A stretch of DNA of 45,531 nucleotides from a virus: the IMG/VR virus record IMGVR_UViG_3300027741_003638, positions 1-45,531 of that record; one strand, 5' to 3'. This document shows, one piece after another, positions 15,340-23,111 of this stretch. The notes below the pieces were generated by a model. It was not told where the DNA came from. It worked only from the letters and a program-made list of their open reading frames with translations, and made no database searches. Each line of letters opens with the position of its first letter. The stretch's first letter is position 1. The position numbers and the translations under genes are program-made.

Positions 15340-16787
15340 TATCCCTGCAGTGCCAATTCCAACTCTTTCATGTTTTCAGGACTTTTCAAACGACGTAGTG
15401 CCTTGTCTTCAATCTGCCTAATGCGCTCGCGAGTGACATTGAACCTCTTGCCAATCTCTTCCAAAGTATGCTCGTCCATAGTTCCAATACCAAATCGCAT
15501 GCGGATTACACGTTCTTCTCTGGTACTAAGCGTGCCCAGTGTTTCACCAATTACCTTGGTAATATCTTCACAGTTGATCTTTTCAATTGCGTCAACAGCA
15601 TTGGTGTCTTCAATATAAGCTCCGATGCTGCTGTCCTCGTCATCGCCAACTGGCGTCTGCAGGCTTATTGGATCTTTGGTCAACTGCAGCAGTCGACTGA
15701 TCTTCTGCGGATCCATGTCCAGCAATCTGCCCATTTCGATTTCGTTTGGCTCATAGCCGTGTGCCAACACATGATCCTTGATAGTTCGTTGTATACGTTT
15801 TACTGAATCTAACACATGGCTGGGCACACGGATGGTCTTGCTGTGTTCAGTTGTGGCCTTGATAATAGCCTGGCGAATCCACCAGGTAGCATAGGTACTG
15901 AACCTGTAGCCCAAACGCCATTTGAACTTTTCAACGGCTTTGATCAAACCAATGTTGCCTTCCTGCACAAGATCCAAAAGTGTAGCAGGGTTGTTTTGAT
16001 TATAGCGTTTGGCTACTGACACTACCAGTCGCAAATTGCTGGTCACCATACGCTGAATGGCTTCTTCTTTGATTTTAGCCTGTGCTCGCAGATCTCGCAC
16101 AGTTTCGCGCAGGTCCCTAAGGCTCATTCCAGTCGCAGATGTGATGTTGACAACCTGCTCATGAAATTTTTCCATCTTTGCCGCATGACTTGCCACCATG
16201 GTAGCGTGGTTTTTACCGGTTTTCTTGAAAATCCAATCAATGCCATCTGCGGCCATATATTCACGTAGCCATTCATCGCGTTTGATACCGCAGATTTCTG
16301 CCAGTCGCAGCATCTCCCCATCGATGCTGACCACTTGCTTGTTATAGACTATGACTTGTTCCATGAGATGGCTCAAACTTGCTGGATTTAATGATAATTC
16401 ATTAAATTGTTCAACCAGTTGCGCTCGCAACTCCTTGTCATTATTCTTTGTTTGGTATTGAGTGCAGAGCAGTTTAATCTTATTGAGTTGGGACAAGAAT
16501 GCCGGGCCTATTTCATCATTTGCATCCAGTTCAATGTCAAAAACTTCAATAGCATCCTGTCCGTTGACTATAGCCGCATCAATCCATGATGTAATAGTAG
16601 CAATAGTCAGTGGAATTCCCAGTAGTCTATCTGTGATTGCCTGCTTGCTCTCCTCAATTGCCTGGCTGATTTCAATTTCCTGCTTGTGAGTAAGCAATGG
16701 TGCCTTGCCAACGTCCCGAAGATACAGTTTGATTGGATCCTGATAGCCGTCATTGGTTGGCTTTGAACGCAGAGTGTTTTGTTTCAT
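15339..16787 (-). CDS. RpoD-type sigma70 factor (482 aa)
   Basis: A nearly complete primary-type sigma factor. Region 1.2 is at about 17-60 ([16 protein letters not shown]), followed by a ~200-residue non-conserved region. Region 2 has [30 protein letters not shown] and the -10-recognising [13 protein letters not shown]. Region 3 follows, and region 4 ends in [20 protein letters not shown]. Region 1.1 is missing. It is far closer to bacterial RpoD than to T4 gp55, and should direct core polymerase to TTGACA/TATAAT promoters. The ATG at 16785-16787 was chosen because AGGAG precedes it; the longer upstream frame is not homologous. It is driven by its own sigma70-type promoter. Confidence 0.93.
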   Translation of the reverse strand: MKQNTLRSKPTNDGYQDPIKLYLRDVGKAPLLTHKQEIEISQAIEESKQAITDRLLGIPLTIATITSWIDAAIVNGQDAIEVFDIELDANDEIGPAFLSQLNKIKLLCTQYQTKNNDKELRAQLVEQFNELSLNPASLSHLMEQVIVYNKQVVSIDGEMLRLAEICGIKRDEWLREYMAADGIDWIFKKTGKNHATMVASHAAKMEKFHEQVVNITSATGMSLRDLRETVRDLRAQAKIKEEAIQRMVTSNLRLVVSVAKRYNQNNPATLLDLVQEGNIGLIKAVEKFKWRLGYRFSTYATWWIRQAIIKATTEHSKTIRVPSHVLDSVKRIQRTIKDHVLAHGYEPNEIEMGRLLDMDPQKISRLLQLTKDPISLQTPVGDDEDSSIGAYIEDTNAVDAIEKINCEDITKVIGETLGTLSTREERVIRMRFGIGTMDEHTLEEIGKRFNVTRERIRQIEDKALRRLKSPENMKELELALQG

Positions 16788-16819
16788 GTTTAGGCTTCTC
16801 CTAGTTGAGGCAATATGCC

Positions 16820-16847
16820 AACATAACATGCGATGGGTTCTTGTCAA
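16820..16847 (-). promoter_or_regulatory. Sigma70-type promoter of the phage sigma factor
   Basis: On the minus strand, TTGACA (16847-16842) is followed 16 nt later by TATGTT (16825-16820). The position, 33 nt before the sigma-factor ATG, fits an early promoter. If the phage sigma recognises the same sequence, it could be autoregulatory. Confidence 0.6.
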
Positions 16848-16875
16848 GCAATCTTTTGATTTTTCACAACATCGA

Positions 16876-17397
16876 TTAATTTCTTGATTTGAGTTGAGCT
16901 GCAACTTCTTCAATATGCACAGGCGTAAATGCCACTTGTTCGCAACTGACATTAAAATACCTAGGATCTGGCAGGAGATTCTGATGGATATGTCCGTGAA
17001 CGTTCCACTGCAGTTGGAATTCAAGATTGCTGGTATGCAGAGGCACGTGAGTTAGCACCATATTGAATTCTCGAAATTGTCTCCAAACCGTAATTTTTTC
17101 AAAGTGCTTTTGTAGATGTTGATCTTTAGCATTGTCATGATTACCCAGGATCAGTCGCTTGTGACCTTTAAGTCTAGGCAATAGTTGATGTCCTTGACCA
17201 AAATAAACATCACCTAGATTGTACACCTTATCAGAGTCTTTTACCACACTGTTCCAGCAATCAACCATGTGCTGATCCATTTCTTCAAGACAGGAAAACC
17301 TAGACCCTCGGATCAAATTGCCATTGGTATCAACAAACTTGAGTATATTTGCATGTCCAAAATGACAATCGCTGATTAACCAAATATTTCCTGCCAC
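16876..17397 (-). CDS. Calcineurin-like metallophosphoesterase (173 aa, GTG start)
   Basis: All signature blocks of the small metallophosphoesterase family are present in order: SDCHFGH (D-x-H), LGDVYF (GD), LGNHDN (GNHD), THVPLH (H) and VHGHIHQ (GHxH). It should bind two metal ions and hydrolyse a phosphodiester or phosphomonoester; the substrate is unknown (nucleotides or RNA ends are possible). The GTG start has AAGGAG 7 nt upstream. Its promoter is a consensus TTGACA-16-TATAAT embedded in a long palindrome (17429-17461), so it is probably an early, repressible gene next to the sigma factor. Confidence 0.88.
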   Translation of the reverse strand: MAGNIWLISDCHFGHANILKFVDTNGNLIRGSRFSCLEEMDQHMVDCWNSVVKDSDKVYNLGDVYFGQGHQLLPRLKGHKRLILGNHDNAKDQHLQKHFEKITVWRQFREFNMVLTHVPLHTSNLEFQLQWNVHGHIHQNLLPDPRYFNVSCEQVAFTPVHIEEVAAQLKSRN

Positions 17398-17428
17398 TTG
17401 CTCACTCCTTGGTTAGCGGAAATTTACT

Positions 17429-17461
17429 ACCTAGACCATAAAAAAATTATATGGTCTAGGT
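17429..17461. promoter_or_regulatory. 12-bp perfect palindrome over the -10 box (operator candidate)
   Basis: ACCTAGACCATA (17429-17440) and TATGGTCTAGGT (17450-17461) are perfect inverted copies with a 9-nt A/T-rich centre. The -10 box TATAAT of the metallophosphoesterase promoter lies inside it on the minus strand. Because transcription would start within the promoter-proximal arm, it cannot form a complete hairpin in that RNA, so a DNA-binding repressor site is the better reading. Confidence 0.6.
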
Positions 17462-17473
17462 ATAAACTGTCAA
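17446..17473 (-). promoter_or_regulatory. Consensus sigma70 promoter
   Basis: On the minus strand, a perfect TTGACA (17473-17468) and a perfect TATAAT (17451-17446) are 16 nt apart. It drives the metallophosphoesterase gene. Confidence 0.7.
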
Positions 17474-17486
17474 GCAATTTGATTGA

Positions 17487-17672
17487 TCAGGGCTCGGCAG
17501 CGGCATTCTTGCTGGTTTGGATTTCAGCGCGGCGTGTTTTGGCCAGTTTGCCAATCTCGCCCAATGCCTTGCGAGCACGAGCAGCCGATGCTTTGATACC
17601 CTTTTCTTCAAATTTTGCATGTTCAACCATATATGCATTGAATTTCTCAACGATTTGATCATGTGTTGCCAT
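17487..17672 (-). CDS. Hc1-like (histone H1-like) DNA-binding protein (61 aa)
   Basis: A short, basic, helical protein whose core (FEEKGIKASAARARKALGEIGKLAKTRRAE, here split in two: EEKGIKASAARARKA and LGEIGKLAKTRRAE) follows the pattern of chlamydial Hc1 and its small bacterial relatives. Such proteins bind and compact DNA. The ATG at 17670-17672 has a strong AAGGAGG 8 nt upstream, suggesting high expression. It stands next to the sigma-factor and phosphoesterase genes on the same strand. It may help take over or condense host DNA, or act on phage DNA packaging (inference). Confidence 0.75.
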   Translation of the reverse strand: MATHDQIVEKFNAYMVEHAKFEEKGIKASAARARKALGEIGKLAKTRRAEIQTSKNAAAEP

Positions 17673-17752
17673 AATAATGTCCTCCTTAAGTGACAGGATT
17701 ACTTATCTTGGTTATAGCCACAAAATTCTGTATTCATAGCAAAAAACCCACT

Positions 17753-17788
17753 GTGAACTACCTATATGACAGGTCAGTTGAAGTTCAC
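17753..17788. repeat. Inverted repeat in the divergent control region
   Basis: GTGAACT (17753-17759) and AGTTCAC (17782-17788) are perfect 7-nt inverted copies in the 256-bp region between the divergent Hc1-like gene and the radical SAM operon. Probably a regulator site or leader hairpin; no U-run supports a terminator. Confidence 0.4.
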
Positions 17789-17820
17789 CTCAATATCAGT
17801 CAATATGAGACCTTGGTGAT

Positions 17821-17835
17821 CGTGATATTATCACG
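17821..17835. promoter_or_regulatory. 15-bp palindrome, candidate operator of the radical SAM operon
   Basis: CGTGATATTATCACG is a perfect palindrome with 7-nt arms around one central base. It abuts a possible -35 (TCAACA, 17836-17841), which is 17 nt before TATAAT (17859-17864). The position suits a repressor or activator site. Confidence 0.5.
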
Positions 17836-17882
17836 TCAACAGTGCATGATTATTAGGATATAATTCTGCCGACTGTTATAAT
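17836..17882 (+). promoter_or_regulatory. Sigma70-like promoter(s) of the radical SAM operon
   Basis: Two TATAAT boxes lie at 17859-17864 and 17877-17882. The first has a weak TCAACA -35 at the correct 17-nt spacing. No late core is present, so the operon is probably early or middle. Confidence 0.45.
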
Positions 17883-17928
17883 AGATTCAAATATCGAATG
17901 CAAAATCACAACAACTCTGGATATTAAA

Positions 17929-18948
17929 ATGGCAACTTTGATACCTGAAAAAAATAAACCCAATTCATTTATAGATAAAAACCTGTATGATTATGAACGC
18001 CTAGAACATCTAAACCCCAAAAATAAAAACTGGTTTGTTGTCAACTGGTGCCTTGGCAGTATCTGCAATTTTAGTTGCAGTTATTGCCCAACTACCCTGC
18101 ACGACGGTATGCACAAATGGCATAACACCAACAGTGTCAAAAGTTTTGTGCAAAAGATCAAAATGGTGCATCCAGATAAGAACATCTATTTTGAATTTAC
18201 CGGAGGTGAAGTGACCCTCAACAAAGATTTTATCGAAATCTGTCAACACTGCACAGAATCTGATGTCAAAGTTGGATTCATCAGCAATGGCAGCCGAACA
18301 CTGCGTTGGTGGGAAGAAAACAAAGGTTACTTTGACACTGTGTTATTGAGTTATCACAGCGAATTTGCAGATTTTGATCATTTCTCAAAGGTGGTAGAAA
18401 CCCTACATAACGATGTTAGAGTACATGTAAACGTTATGATGAAGGCTGAAAATTGGGATCGATGTATGGATCTAGCACATCGGATAAAAACATTAGGCAA
18501 CTGCAGCATAGCATTACAACCGTTGGCACACGACCTCAATGGCGAATTATATCCTTATTCGGAAGGTCAACTGGCCATATTACACAATCAGCATGCATTG
18601 ATTGGCACACACGTCAAATACACTAAAAGTTTTGAGGTCTACAGGGGAGCAATGAAAACTGTTGATATCAACGGTGTAGAATCTCCTAGAACAGCTCATA
18701 GTTTCATCAGCAAGAATACCAACAACTGGCAAGGTTGGGACTGTTATGCGGGAGTAGAACAACTGATAGTCGACATGGACGGTGGCATCTGGAGAGGTTG
18801 GTGCCGGGCTGGGGGGCGCATAGGCTCAATTGATGATCAGAATCTACAATTACCTATCAATCCAATCACATGTGACAAAAACAGATGCCATTGCAATTAT
18901 GACATAATGAGTACCAAGGTATACAAGAGCGACATTCAACATGGATGA
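17929..18948 (+). CDS. Radical SAM enzyme 1, with C-terminal SPASM-like domain (339 aa)
   Basis: The radical SAM cluster motif CxxxCxxC is at Cys46, Cys50 and Cys53 (CNFSCSYC), with FTGGEVTL as the GGE motif that binds SAM. The last ~100 residues contain a SPASM/twitch-like auxiliary cluster region: NWQGWDCYAGVEQLIVDMDGG, then GWCRAGG, and CDKNRCHCNYD. SPASM enzymes often modify peptides or proteins. The gene opens a three-gene operon and overlaps the next gene by 8 nt. TGGA lies 7 nt before the ATG. No precursor peptide is visible beside it. The substrate is unknown. Confidence 0.9.
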   Translation: MATLIPEKNKPNSFIDKNLYDYERLEHLNPKNKNWFVVNWCLGSICNFSCSYCPTTLHDGMHKWHNTNSVKSFVQKIKMVHPDKNIYFEFTGGEVTLNKDFIEICQHCTESDVKVGFISNGSRTLRWWEENKGYFDTVLLSYHSEFADFDHFSKVVETLHNDVRVHVNVMMKAENWDRCMDLAHRIKTLGNCSIALQPLAHDLNGELYPYSEGQLAILHNQHALIGTHVKYTKSFEVYRGAMKTVDINGVESPRTAHSFISKNTNNWQGWDCYAGVEQLIVDMDGGIWRGWCRAGGRIGSIDDQNLQLPINPITCDKNRCHCNYDIMSTKVYKSDIQHG

Positions 18949-20167
18949 TGTTAATACCAACAAGCAGTTTAGGATTTACGATCATAATGGCAAGTATATG
19001 CGCTTGTCAGTTGATGAAGTAATTGCACGAAATCTAAACAAATGGCAAAACTGGAAATGCTCAGCTGGAGCAAAGGGTCTTTATATCGACTATGACGGTA
19101 ATTTATGGGTATGTAACACAGCAAGTTCTAACTTCGGCAGATTTAACCTAAAAGGTTGGTTGGATCTGCTGCAGAAAGAAGGTAGAGGTGTTGAGGAGTG
19201 GTGGCCGGGACGGCCGTCACTTGTCGAAGAATATAGAAAAGGTCCCGATGCCTATGTTCGTAAATTGCCAATTAGTAGAATAGGTGATCCAGAATTGCAG
19301 GGATTTATTGGTAATATAGACGAAGGATTTCAATTGCCAACCAGTTGGTATGACTGCGCATGGAAGTCCTGTGCCTGTGGGGCTGATGTAATACTGTCAA
19401 AACATCAAAAACCAGAGCATCAACATCTGCTAGCTGTGACAAATCAAGGTTGGCACGGACGTGATTCGACCAAACAGAATCTCCTTGACACTATTGACGA
19501 GCCTGTGGCAGTTGAAATGAATTTTCAAATCCCATATCAAATTCTATGGGATCTAGGAAGAAGATGCAATTACGATTGCTCATATTGCTGGAGTTATGTT
19601 CACAACAGGACTGACCCGCACAAGGACTATCATGTATTGATCCAAACTGTGGACAAAATAATCAATGAATGGTCCAAGGGGGAAACCATAAGATGGAATT
19701 TTGGCGGCGGCGAGCCAACCTTGCATCCACAGTTTTTGGACTTGCTAAAGCATCTCAAAACCAAAAATCAATGGACTATGGTCACCAGCAATGGTACCAG
19801 AGATCATAGATATTGGGCAGAGGCTGTGAAAAACCTCAACAGTATCAATCTCAGTGCGCATTTTGACGGTTTGCGAGATGGAGATGATGAAGATAGGTTT
19901 GTAAAAAATATCAACGTCATATGTCAGCATTTTGACGAACATGATGATGATCATTGGTTAGAAATCAAACTGATGTCACCTCCTCAATACTTTGATAGAG
20001 CACTTGGTCTCAAAAAGAAGATCTTGGATCTTGGTACCATGGATAAATTTGGAGCCAACAACAGAATTAAAGGCGTAGTAAGCATGGTACCTATTCGCAG
20101 TCTCGGTGACAGCGGTCAGTTAGTGGAGTATACCAACAAACAATTGGAAATTTTCAGCAATCAATGA
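18941..20167 (+). CDS. Radical SAM enzyme 2, with N-terminal SPASM-like domain (408 aa)
   Basis: The domain order is unusual. Residues 1-160 resemble the C-terminal auxiliary domain of enzyme 1 (NKWQNWKCSAGAKGLYIDYDG, with Cys40, Cys58, Cys139, Cys144 and Cys146), and the radical SAM core follows, with CNYDCSYC at Cys209, Cys213 and Cys216 and FGGGEPTL. There is little after the core. It looks like a permuted SPASM-radical SAM protein, possibly from a duplication and shift of gene boundaries. It overlaps enzyme 1 by 8 nt and enzyme 3 by 4 nt, so the three are translationally coupled and may form a complex. Confidence 0.9.
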   Translation: MDDVNTNKQFRIYDHNGKYMRLSVDEVIARNLNKWQNWKCSAGAKGLYIDYDGNLWVCNTASSNFGRFNLKGWLDLLQKEGRGVEEWWPGRPSLVEEYRKGPDAYVRKLPISRIGDPELQGFIGNIDEGFQLPTSWYDCAWKSCACGADVILSKHQKPEHQHLLAVTNQGWHGRDSTKQNLLDTIDEPVAVEMNFQIPYQILWDLGRRCNYDCSYCWSYVHNRTDPHKDYHVLIQTVDKIINEWSKGETIRWNFGGGEPTLHPQFLDLLKHLKTKNQWTMVTSNGTRDHRYWAEAVKNLNSINLSAHFDGLRDGDDEDRFVKNINVICQHFDEHDDDHWLEIKLMSPPQYFDRALGLKKKILDLGTMDKFGANNRIKGVVSMVPIRSLGDSGQLVEYTNKQLEIFSNQ

Positions 20168-21471
20168 CAAAAACATTCTGTCCAATACCTTGGAACCATC
20201 TAGCCATACAACAAAATGGCAATCTACGGCAGTGTTGCCAAATGACAAACGCACCGTTTGGCCACTTCATGGATGGCGATCAGGCCATACGATTTGATGC
20301 GGACAACATTGACACCATACGCAACCACCACAGCATTAAAAACATTAGATCGGCCATGCTCAAAGGTCAAAGGCCAACGGCTTGCAATTTGTGTTGGGCC
20401 GAAGAAGATTCGGGTATTGTCAGCAAGCGTATGTCAATGAATGAAATTTATCCTGCCGATCAATATCTTGCAGCAACCAAATCTGACGGCACTATTGATA
20501 TAACAGCGTCCCCATTAGCGTATCTTGATCTAAGACTGGGTAATCTCTGCAATTTGAAATGTCGCAGTTGCGGCCCAACTGACAGTAGTCTCTGGGTGGA
20601 AGATCATGGGAATCTATTAACAGAACAGGACTCACCAACGTTTAACTTCTATGGTGCAAATACCTACAAAATTCAAAAAAATGGTTCATCCTGGAAAATT
20701 GACTCTGATGACTTCAACTGGCATCAAAGTGATGAATTCCATGAATGGTTAAATGGACAGATAGTGAAAAATGTTACGCGCATATATTTTACAGGTGGTG
20801 AACCAACTGTAAACAAATATCATGTACAAATTCTTGAGGAAATAATAGCACTTGGAAAATCTCATTCTATAACACTTGAATACAACAGCAACATGGTAGC
20901 CATCCCCCAGTCTCTGCTGAAACTGTGGAAGAACTTTTACGCTGTCAACATAGGGGCCAGTATTGATGCTATCGGCAGTCTTGCATCATATATACGTCAC
21001 CCAGGAAGGTGGCCAGACGTTGAAAAGAATTGTGATTCTATAGGCTATGGACAGATTCCCCAGATAAGCTGCGGAATAGCCACAACCGTCAGCGTTATGA
21101 ACATACGGCATTTCATAGATTTGACAAAATGGGCTATCTCAAAGCAGTTCACAAGCATACGCAGCATTCCGTCCTGGCATGTCCTGCATGGCCCAAAATA
21201 CTTTTCCATTCAAGTATTACCAAAAGAAATTAAATCTTCTATTGAACAAGAATATCACCAATTCTATAATTGGGTGTCTGAAAATTTTGGAGAAAATGAC
21301 AGAAAAAACATAGAGCAATACTATTCCGGTATAATAAGATTCATGTGGCAGGAGGATCTTACCAAATATCTTCCACAGTTGAAGAAAACTCTACACAAGG
21401 TAGACAAACTAAGAGGCGAAAACTTAGCTGACCAAATACCTTGGCTAGATGAAATACTTAAAAAAGTCTAA
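20164..21471 (+). CDS. Radical SAM enzyme 3, twitch-type (435 aa)
   Basis: The N-terminal ~100 residues hold a twitch/SPASM-like cysteine set (FCPIPWNHLAIQQNG, CC at 24-25, and CNLCWAEE at 74-80). The radical SAM motif is CNLKCRSC at Cys129, Cys133 and Cys136, and FTGGEPTVNK is the GGE motif. It matches the twitch-domain radical SAM group found in uncultured phages and in some peptide-modifying clusters. The start ATGA overlaps the stop of enzyme 2. It ends 10 nt from the convergent holin gene. Substrate unknown. Confidence 0.9.
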   Translation: MTKTFCPIPWNHLAIQQNGNLRQCCQMTNAPFGHFMDGDQAIRFDADNIDTIRNHHSIKNIRSAMLKGQRPTACNLCWAEEDSGIVSKRMSMNEIYPADQYLAATKSDGTIDITASPLAYLDLRLGNLCNLKCRSCGPTDSSLWVEDHGNLLTEQDSPTFNFYGANTYKIQKNGSSWKIDSDDFNWHQSDEFHEWLNGQIVKNVTRIYFTGGEPTVNKYHVQILEEIIALGKSHSITLEYNSNMVAIPQSLLKLWKNFYAVNIGASIDAIGSLASYIRHPGRWPDVEKNCDSIGYGQIPQISCGIATTVSVMNIRHFIDLTKWAISKQFTSIRSIPSWHVLHGPKYFSIQVLPKEIKSSIEQEYHQFYNWVSENFGENDRKNIEQYYSGIIRFMWQEDLTKYLPQLKKTLHKVDKLRGENLADQIPWLDEILKKV

Positions 21472-21481
21472 AACAAGCAGT

Positions 21482-22141
21482 TCACCTAAGTGTAGCTATT
21501 TTTTCCTTGCCCTGCGACCAAGCAGCTACGCCCAGTATTGCCCCAAATGCCAAATGTATAATACCTCCATTTGACAGCGTTAGGCTTTGCCACGCAATAT
21601 AATTAGTGACAATTCCATCTTTTTTGTAAAAAACTGGTAGAATCATGCTTAAGAATGGAAATCCTATGAAATCCATAAAACACATCAACATATACAACCA
21701 ACCCATGGCCGGACGCCAATAGGCTTTAACCCAGTGTTCTTCTTCCTTTTTTATTTGATCAGCTACAATTTCTTGATCAATACCAGTTTGTGCCAACCCC
21801 ACACTGGCCTGCGCCTGTGCAGCGGCTGTTATAGAGCTCATCTGCAGATTCTGTTGATTAATCATTGCAGAACCTATGCTGCTACAACCTGTAAAGGCCT
21901 GAGGTGATGTCTGTTGAGGCATTTGTGGCGGCATTTGTGGCGGCATTTGTGGCGGAGATAGTGGCGGTTGTTGAGGCATTTGTGGCGGCAGTGTCGGCCA
22001 CGGCACTGATGTCTGTTGAGATGTTGGTATAGATGACATTGGTTGTGGTGTAATAGGTAGTGGTGTAATAGGTAGTGGTGATCCAATTTCATCCAATGCA
22101 GCCCGACGGCGAGGCAATGGTTCGTTATCGTCGGGAAGCAT
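21482..22141 (-). CDS. Holin-like membrane protein (219 aa)
   Basis: The C-terminal ~90 residues have two to three membrane segments (AYWRPAMGWLYMLMCFMDF; FPFLSMILPVFY; GGIIHLAFGAILGVAAW) and end in SQGKEKI. This fits the 3-TM holin family of gene-transfer agents and related phages (W-RP ... GAILGVAAWxxGKEK). The first ~95 residues are a Pro/Gln/Met-rich repeat (PPQMPPQMPQQ), probably disordered. It lies next to spanin-like genes, as in a lysis cassette. A strong GGAGGAG precedes the ATG. The long Pro-rich domain is not typical and may regulate timing (inference). Confidence 0.82.
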   Translation of the reverse strand: MLPDDNEPLPRRRAALDEIGSPLPITPLPITPQPMSSIPTSQQTSVPWPTLPPQMPQQPPLSPPQMPPQMPPQMPQQTSPQAFTGCSSIGSAMINQQNLQMSSITAAAQAQASVGLAQTGIDQEIVADQIKKEEEHWVKAYWRPAMGWLYMLMCFMDFIGFPFLSMILPVFYKKDGIVTNYIAWQSLTLSNGGIIHLAFGAILGVAAWSQGKEKIATLR

Positions 22142-22175
22142 GTGCGATCTCCTCCAGTAGTTTAAACTATATGTT

Positions 22176-22183
22176 TATTTAGA
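22176..22183 (-). promoter_or_regulatory. T4-like late promoter core
   Basis: The minus strand reads TCTAAATA, ending 34 nt before the holin ATG. Confidence 0.45.
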
Positions 22184-22220
22184 TGGACAATCGCACAATA
22201 ATATGGTTTGTTAATCCATC

Positions 22221-22598
22221 TCATTGAGCATCTGTATGCGTTGTGAGATTTTTATAATATACGATGACTGCCTGTTGTTCTTGAATATATCTACGAAGAT
22301 CTGCTAGATTCAAACTGAGATTTTCATAATCGGTAGTGGTGATTGCAATAAACACCGGATTGATATTGCCTTGTGATTTAGATATAGATTGCAGAAAACT
22401 GTCTAAATTATCTTTGTTGACCACTTTAAAGGTTACTGTGTTGAATCTCACCGGAGCGGGGTCAATAGGTTGAGCGATCATGATATCTATTGGTTTTGAA
22501 ACAACATTTATAGTCGAAGGTGTTGAACCAAATGGCCAAACGGCGCAGGCTGATACCAACATACACATGCTGAAGATTGCAATCAGTCTATGAATCAT
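22221..22598 (-). CDS. Lipoprotein, o-spanin candidate (125 aa)
   Basis: The N-terminus is a lipoprotein signal: MIHRL, a hydrophobic run, and the lipobox LVSAC with Cys18. The mature part is small and includes VRFNTVTFKVV and a helix LNLADLRRYIQEQQAV. It starts within the end of the next gene upstream (ATGA, 4-nt overlap), which encodes an i-spanin-like protein, and the holin follows. This arrangement supports an outer-membrane spanin subunit. It is longer than most Rz1 proteins and is not Pro-rich, so the call is from context. Confidence 0.7.
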   Translation of the reverse strand: MIHRLIAIFSMCMLVSACAVWPFGSTPSTINVVSKPIDIMIAQPIDPAPVRFNTVTFKVVNKDNLDSFLQSISKSQGNINPVFIAITTTDYENLSLNLADLRRYIQEQQAVIVYYKNLTTHTDAQ

Positions 22599-23059
22599 TT
22601 TTCATGGCCTTTGGCAGTCACCGGCGGATGTGGCGGCGGTTGATAATTCAAAGGTTTACTGGGAGCAGTTGTTGATGATTGGTCAGTAGCCCTTGTTAGT
22701 TTAGAAATGTCGTCAAATGCACGAGAAGTTGCGTGATTGATGCGTTGTTCAAGATCTGCAGCATTGGCACGAGCCATGGCTGCTAGATCCTTTTGTCGTA
22801 GTAGATCCTGTAGATTTCTGCGTTGAGTTTCGGCATCAGCAACGCTCTTCTGCAGTACAGTGAATTGTTGAACCTGTGCTTTGGCTGCTGCCTGTTGTGC
22901 TTCAATTGTGCTTTTTTGTTCAGCAGCTACCAATTCTAACTTGATATTATTAGCGTTTAAAGTGTTGATAATATTTTGATTATAATCAAAATAAAAGTAG
23001 CCACCAATTGCTCCAATTAGTAGCAAAAAAAATTCAAATACCGCGATCTTTCCAAACAT
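22595..23059 (-). CDS. i-spanin (Rz-like) candidate (154 aa)
   Basis: One N-terminal membrane segment (FEFFLLLIGAIGGYFYF) is followed by a long coiled-coil region rich in Gln, Ala and Glu (residues 30-110; KSTIEAQQAAAKAQVQ, RRNLQDLLRQKDLA) and a Pro-rich end (PPPHPP). This is the layout of inner-membrane spanins that span the periplasm and bind the o-spanin. It has no Shine-Dalgarno, and a late promoter core ends 4 nt before the ATG, so the message is predicted to be leaderless. The 3' end overlaps the lipoprotein gene by 4 nt. Confidence 0.72.
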   Translation of the reverse strand: MFGKIAVFEFFLLLIGAIGGYFYFDYNQNIINTLNANNIKLELVAAEQKSTIEAQQAAAKAQVQQFTVLQKSVADAETQRRNLQDLLRQKDLAAMARANAADLEQRINHATSRAFDDISKLTRATDQSSTTAPSKPLNYQPPPHPPVTAKGHEK

Positions 23060-23063
23060 AATA

Positions 23064-23071
23064 TATTTATC
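23064..23071 (-). promoter_or_regulatory. Late promoter core, leaderless class
   Basis: The minus strand reads GATAAATA, ending 4 nt before the i-spanin ATG. Confidence 0.6.
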
Positions 23072-23111
23072 TTAAATGTCAACGACAAATTAGGTCAATT
23101 TCAAAATATAA

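Noticed and set aside
16788-17024. Longer N-terminus of the sigma factor (561 residues)
   Set aside because: The extra part overlaps the phosphoesterase gene, has no sigma homology, and would include the promoter and ribosome site.
17753-17792. Rho-independent terminator in the divergent region
   Set aside because: The stem exists, but no gene points into it from the correct side and the T-run follows only after six other bases.
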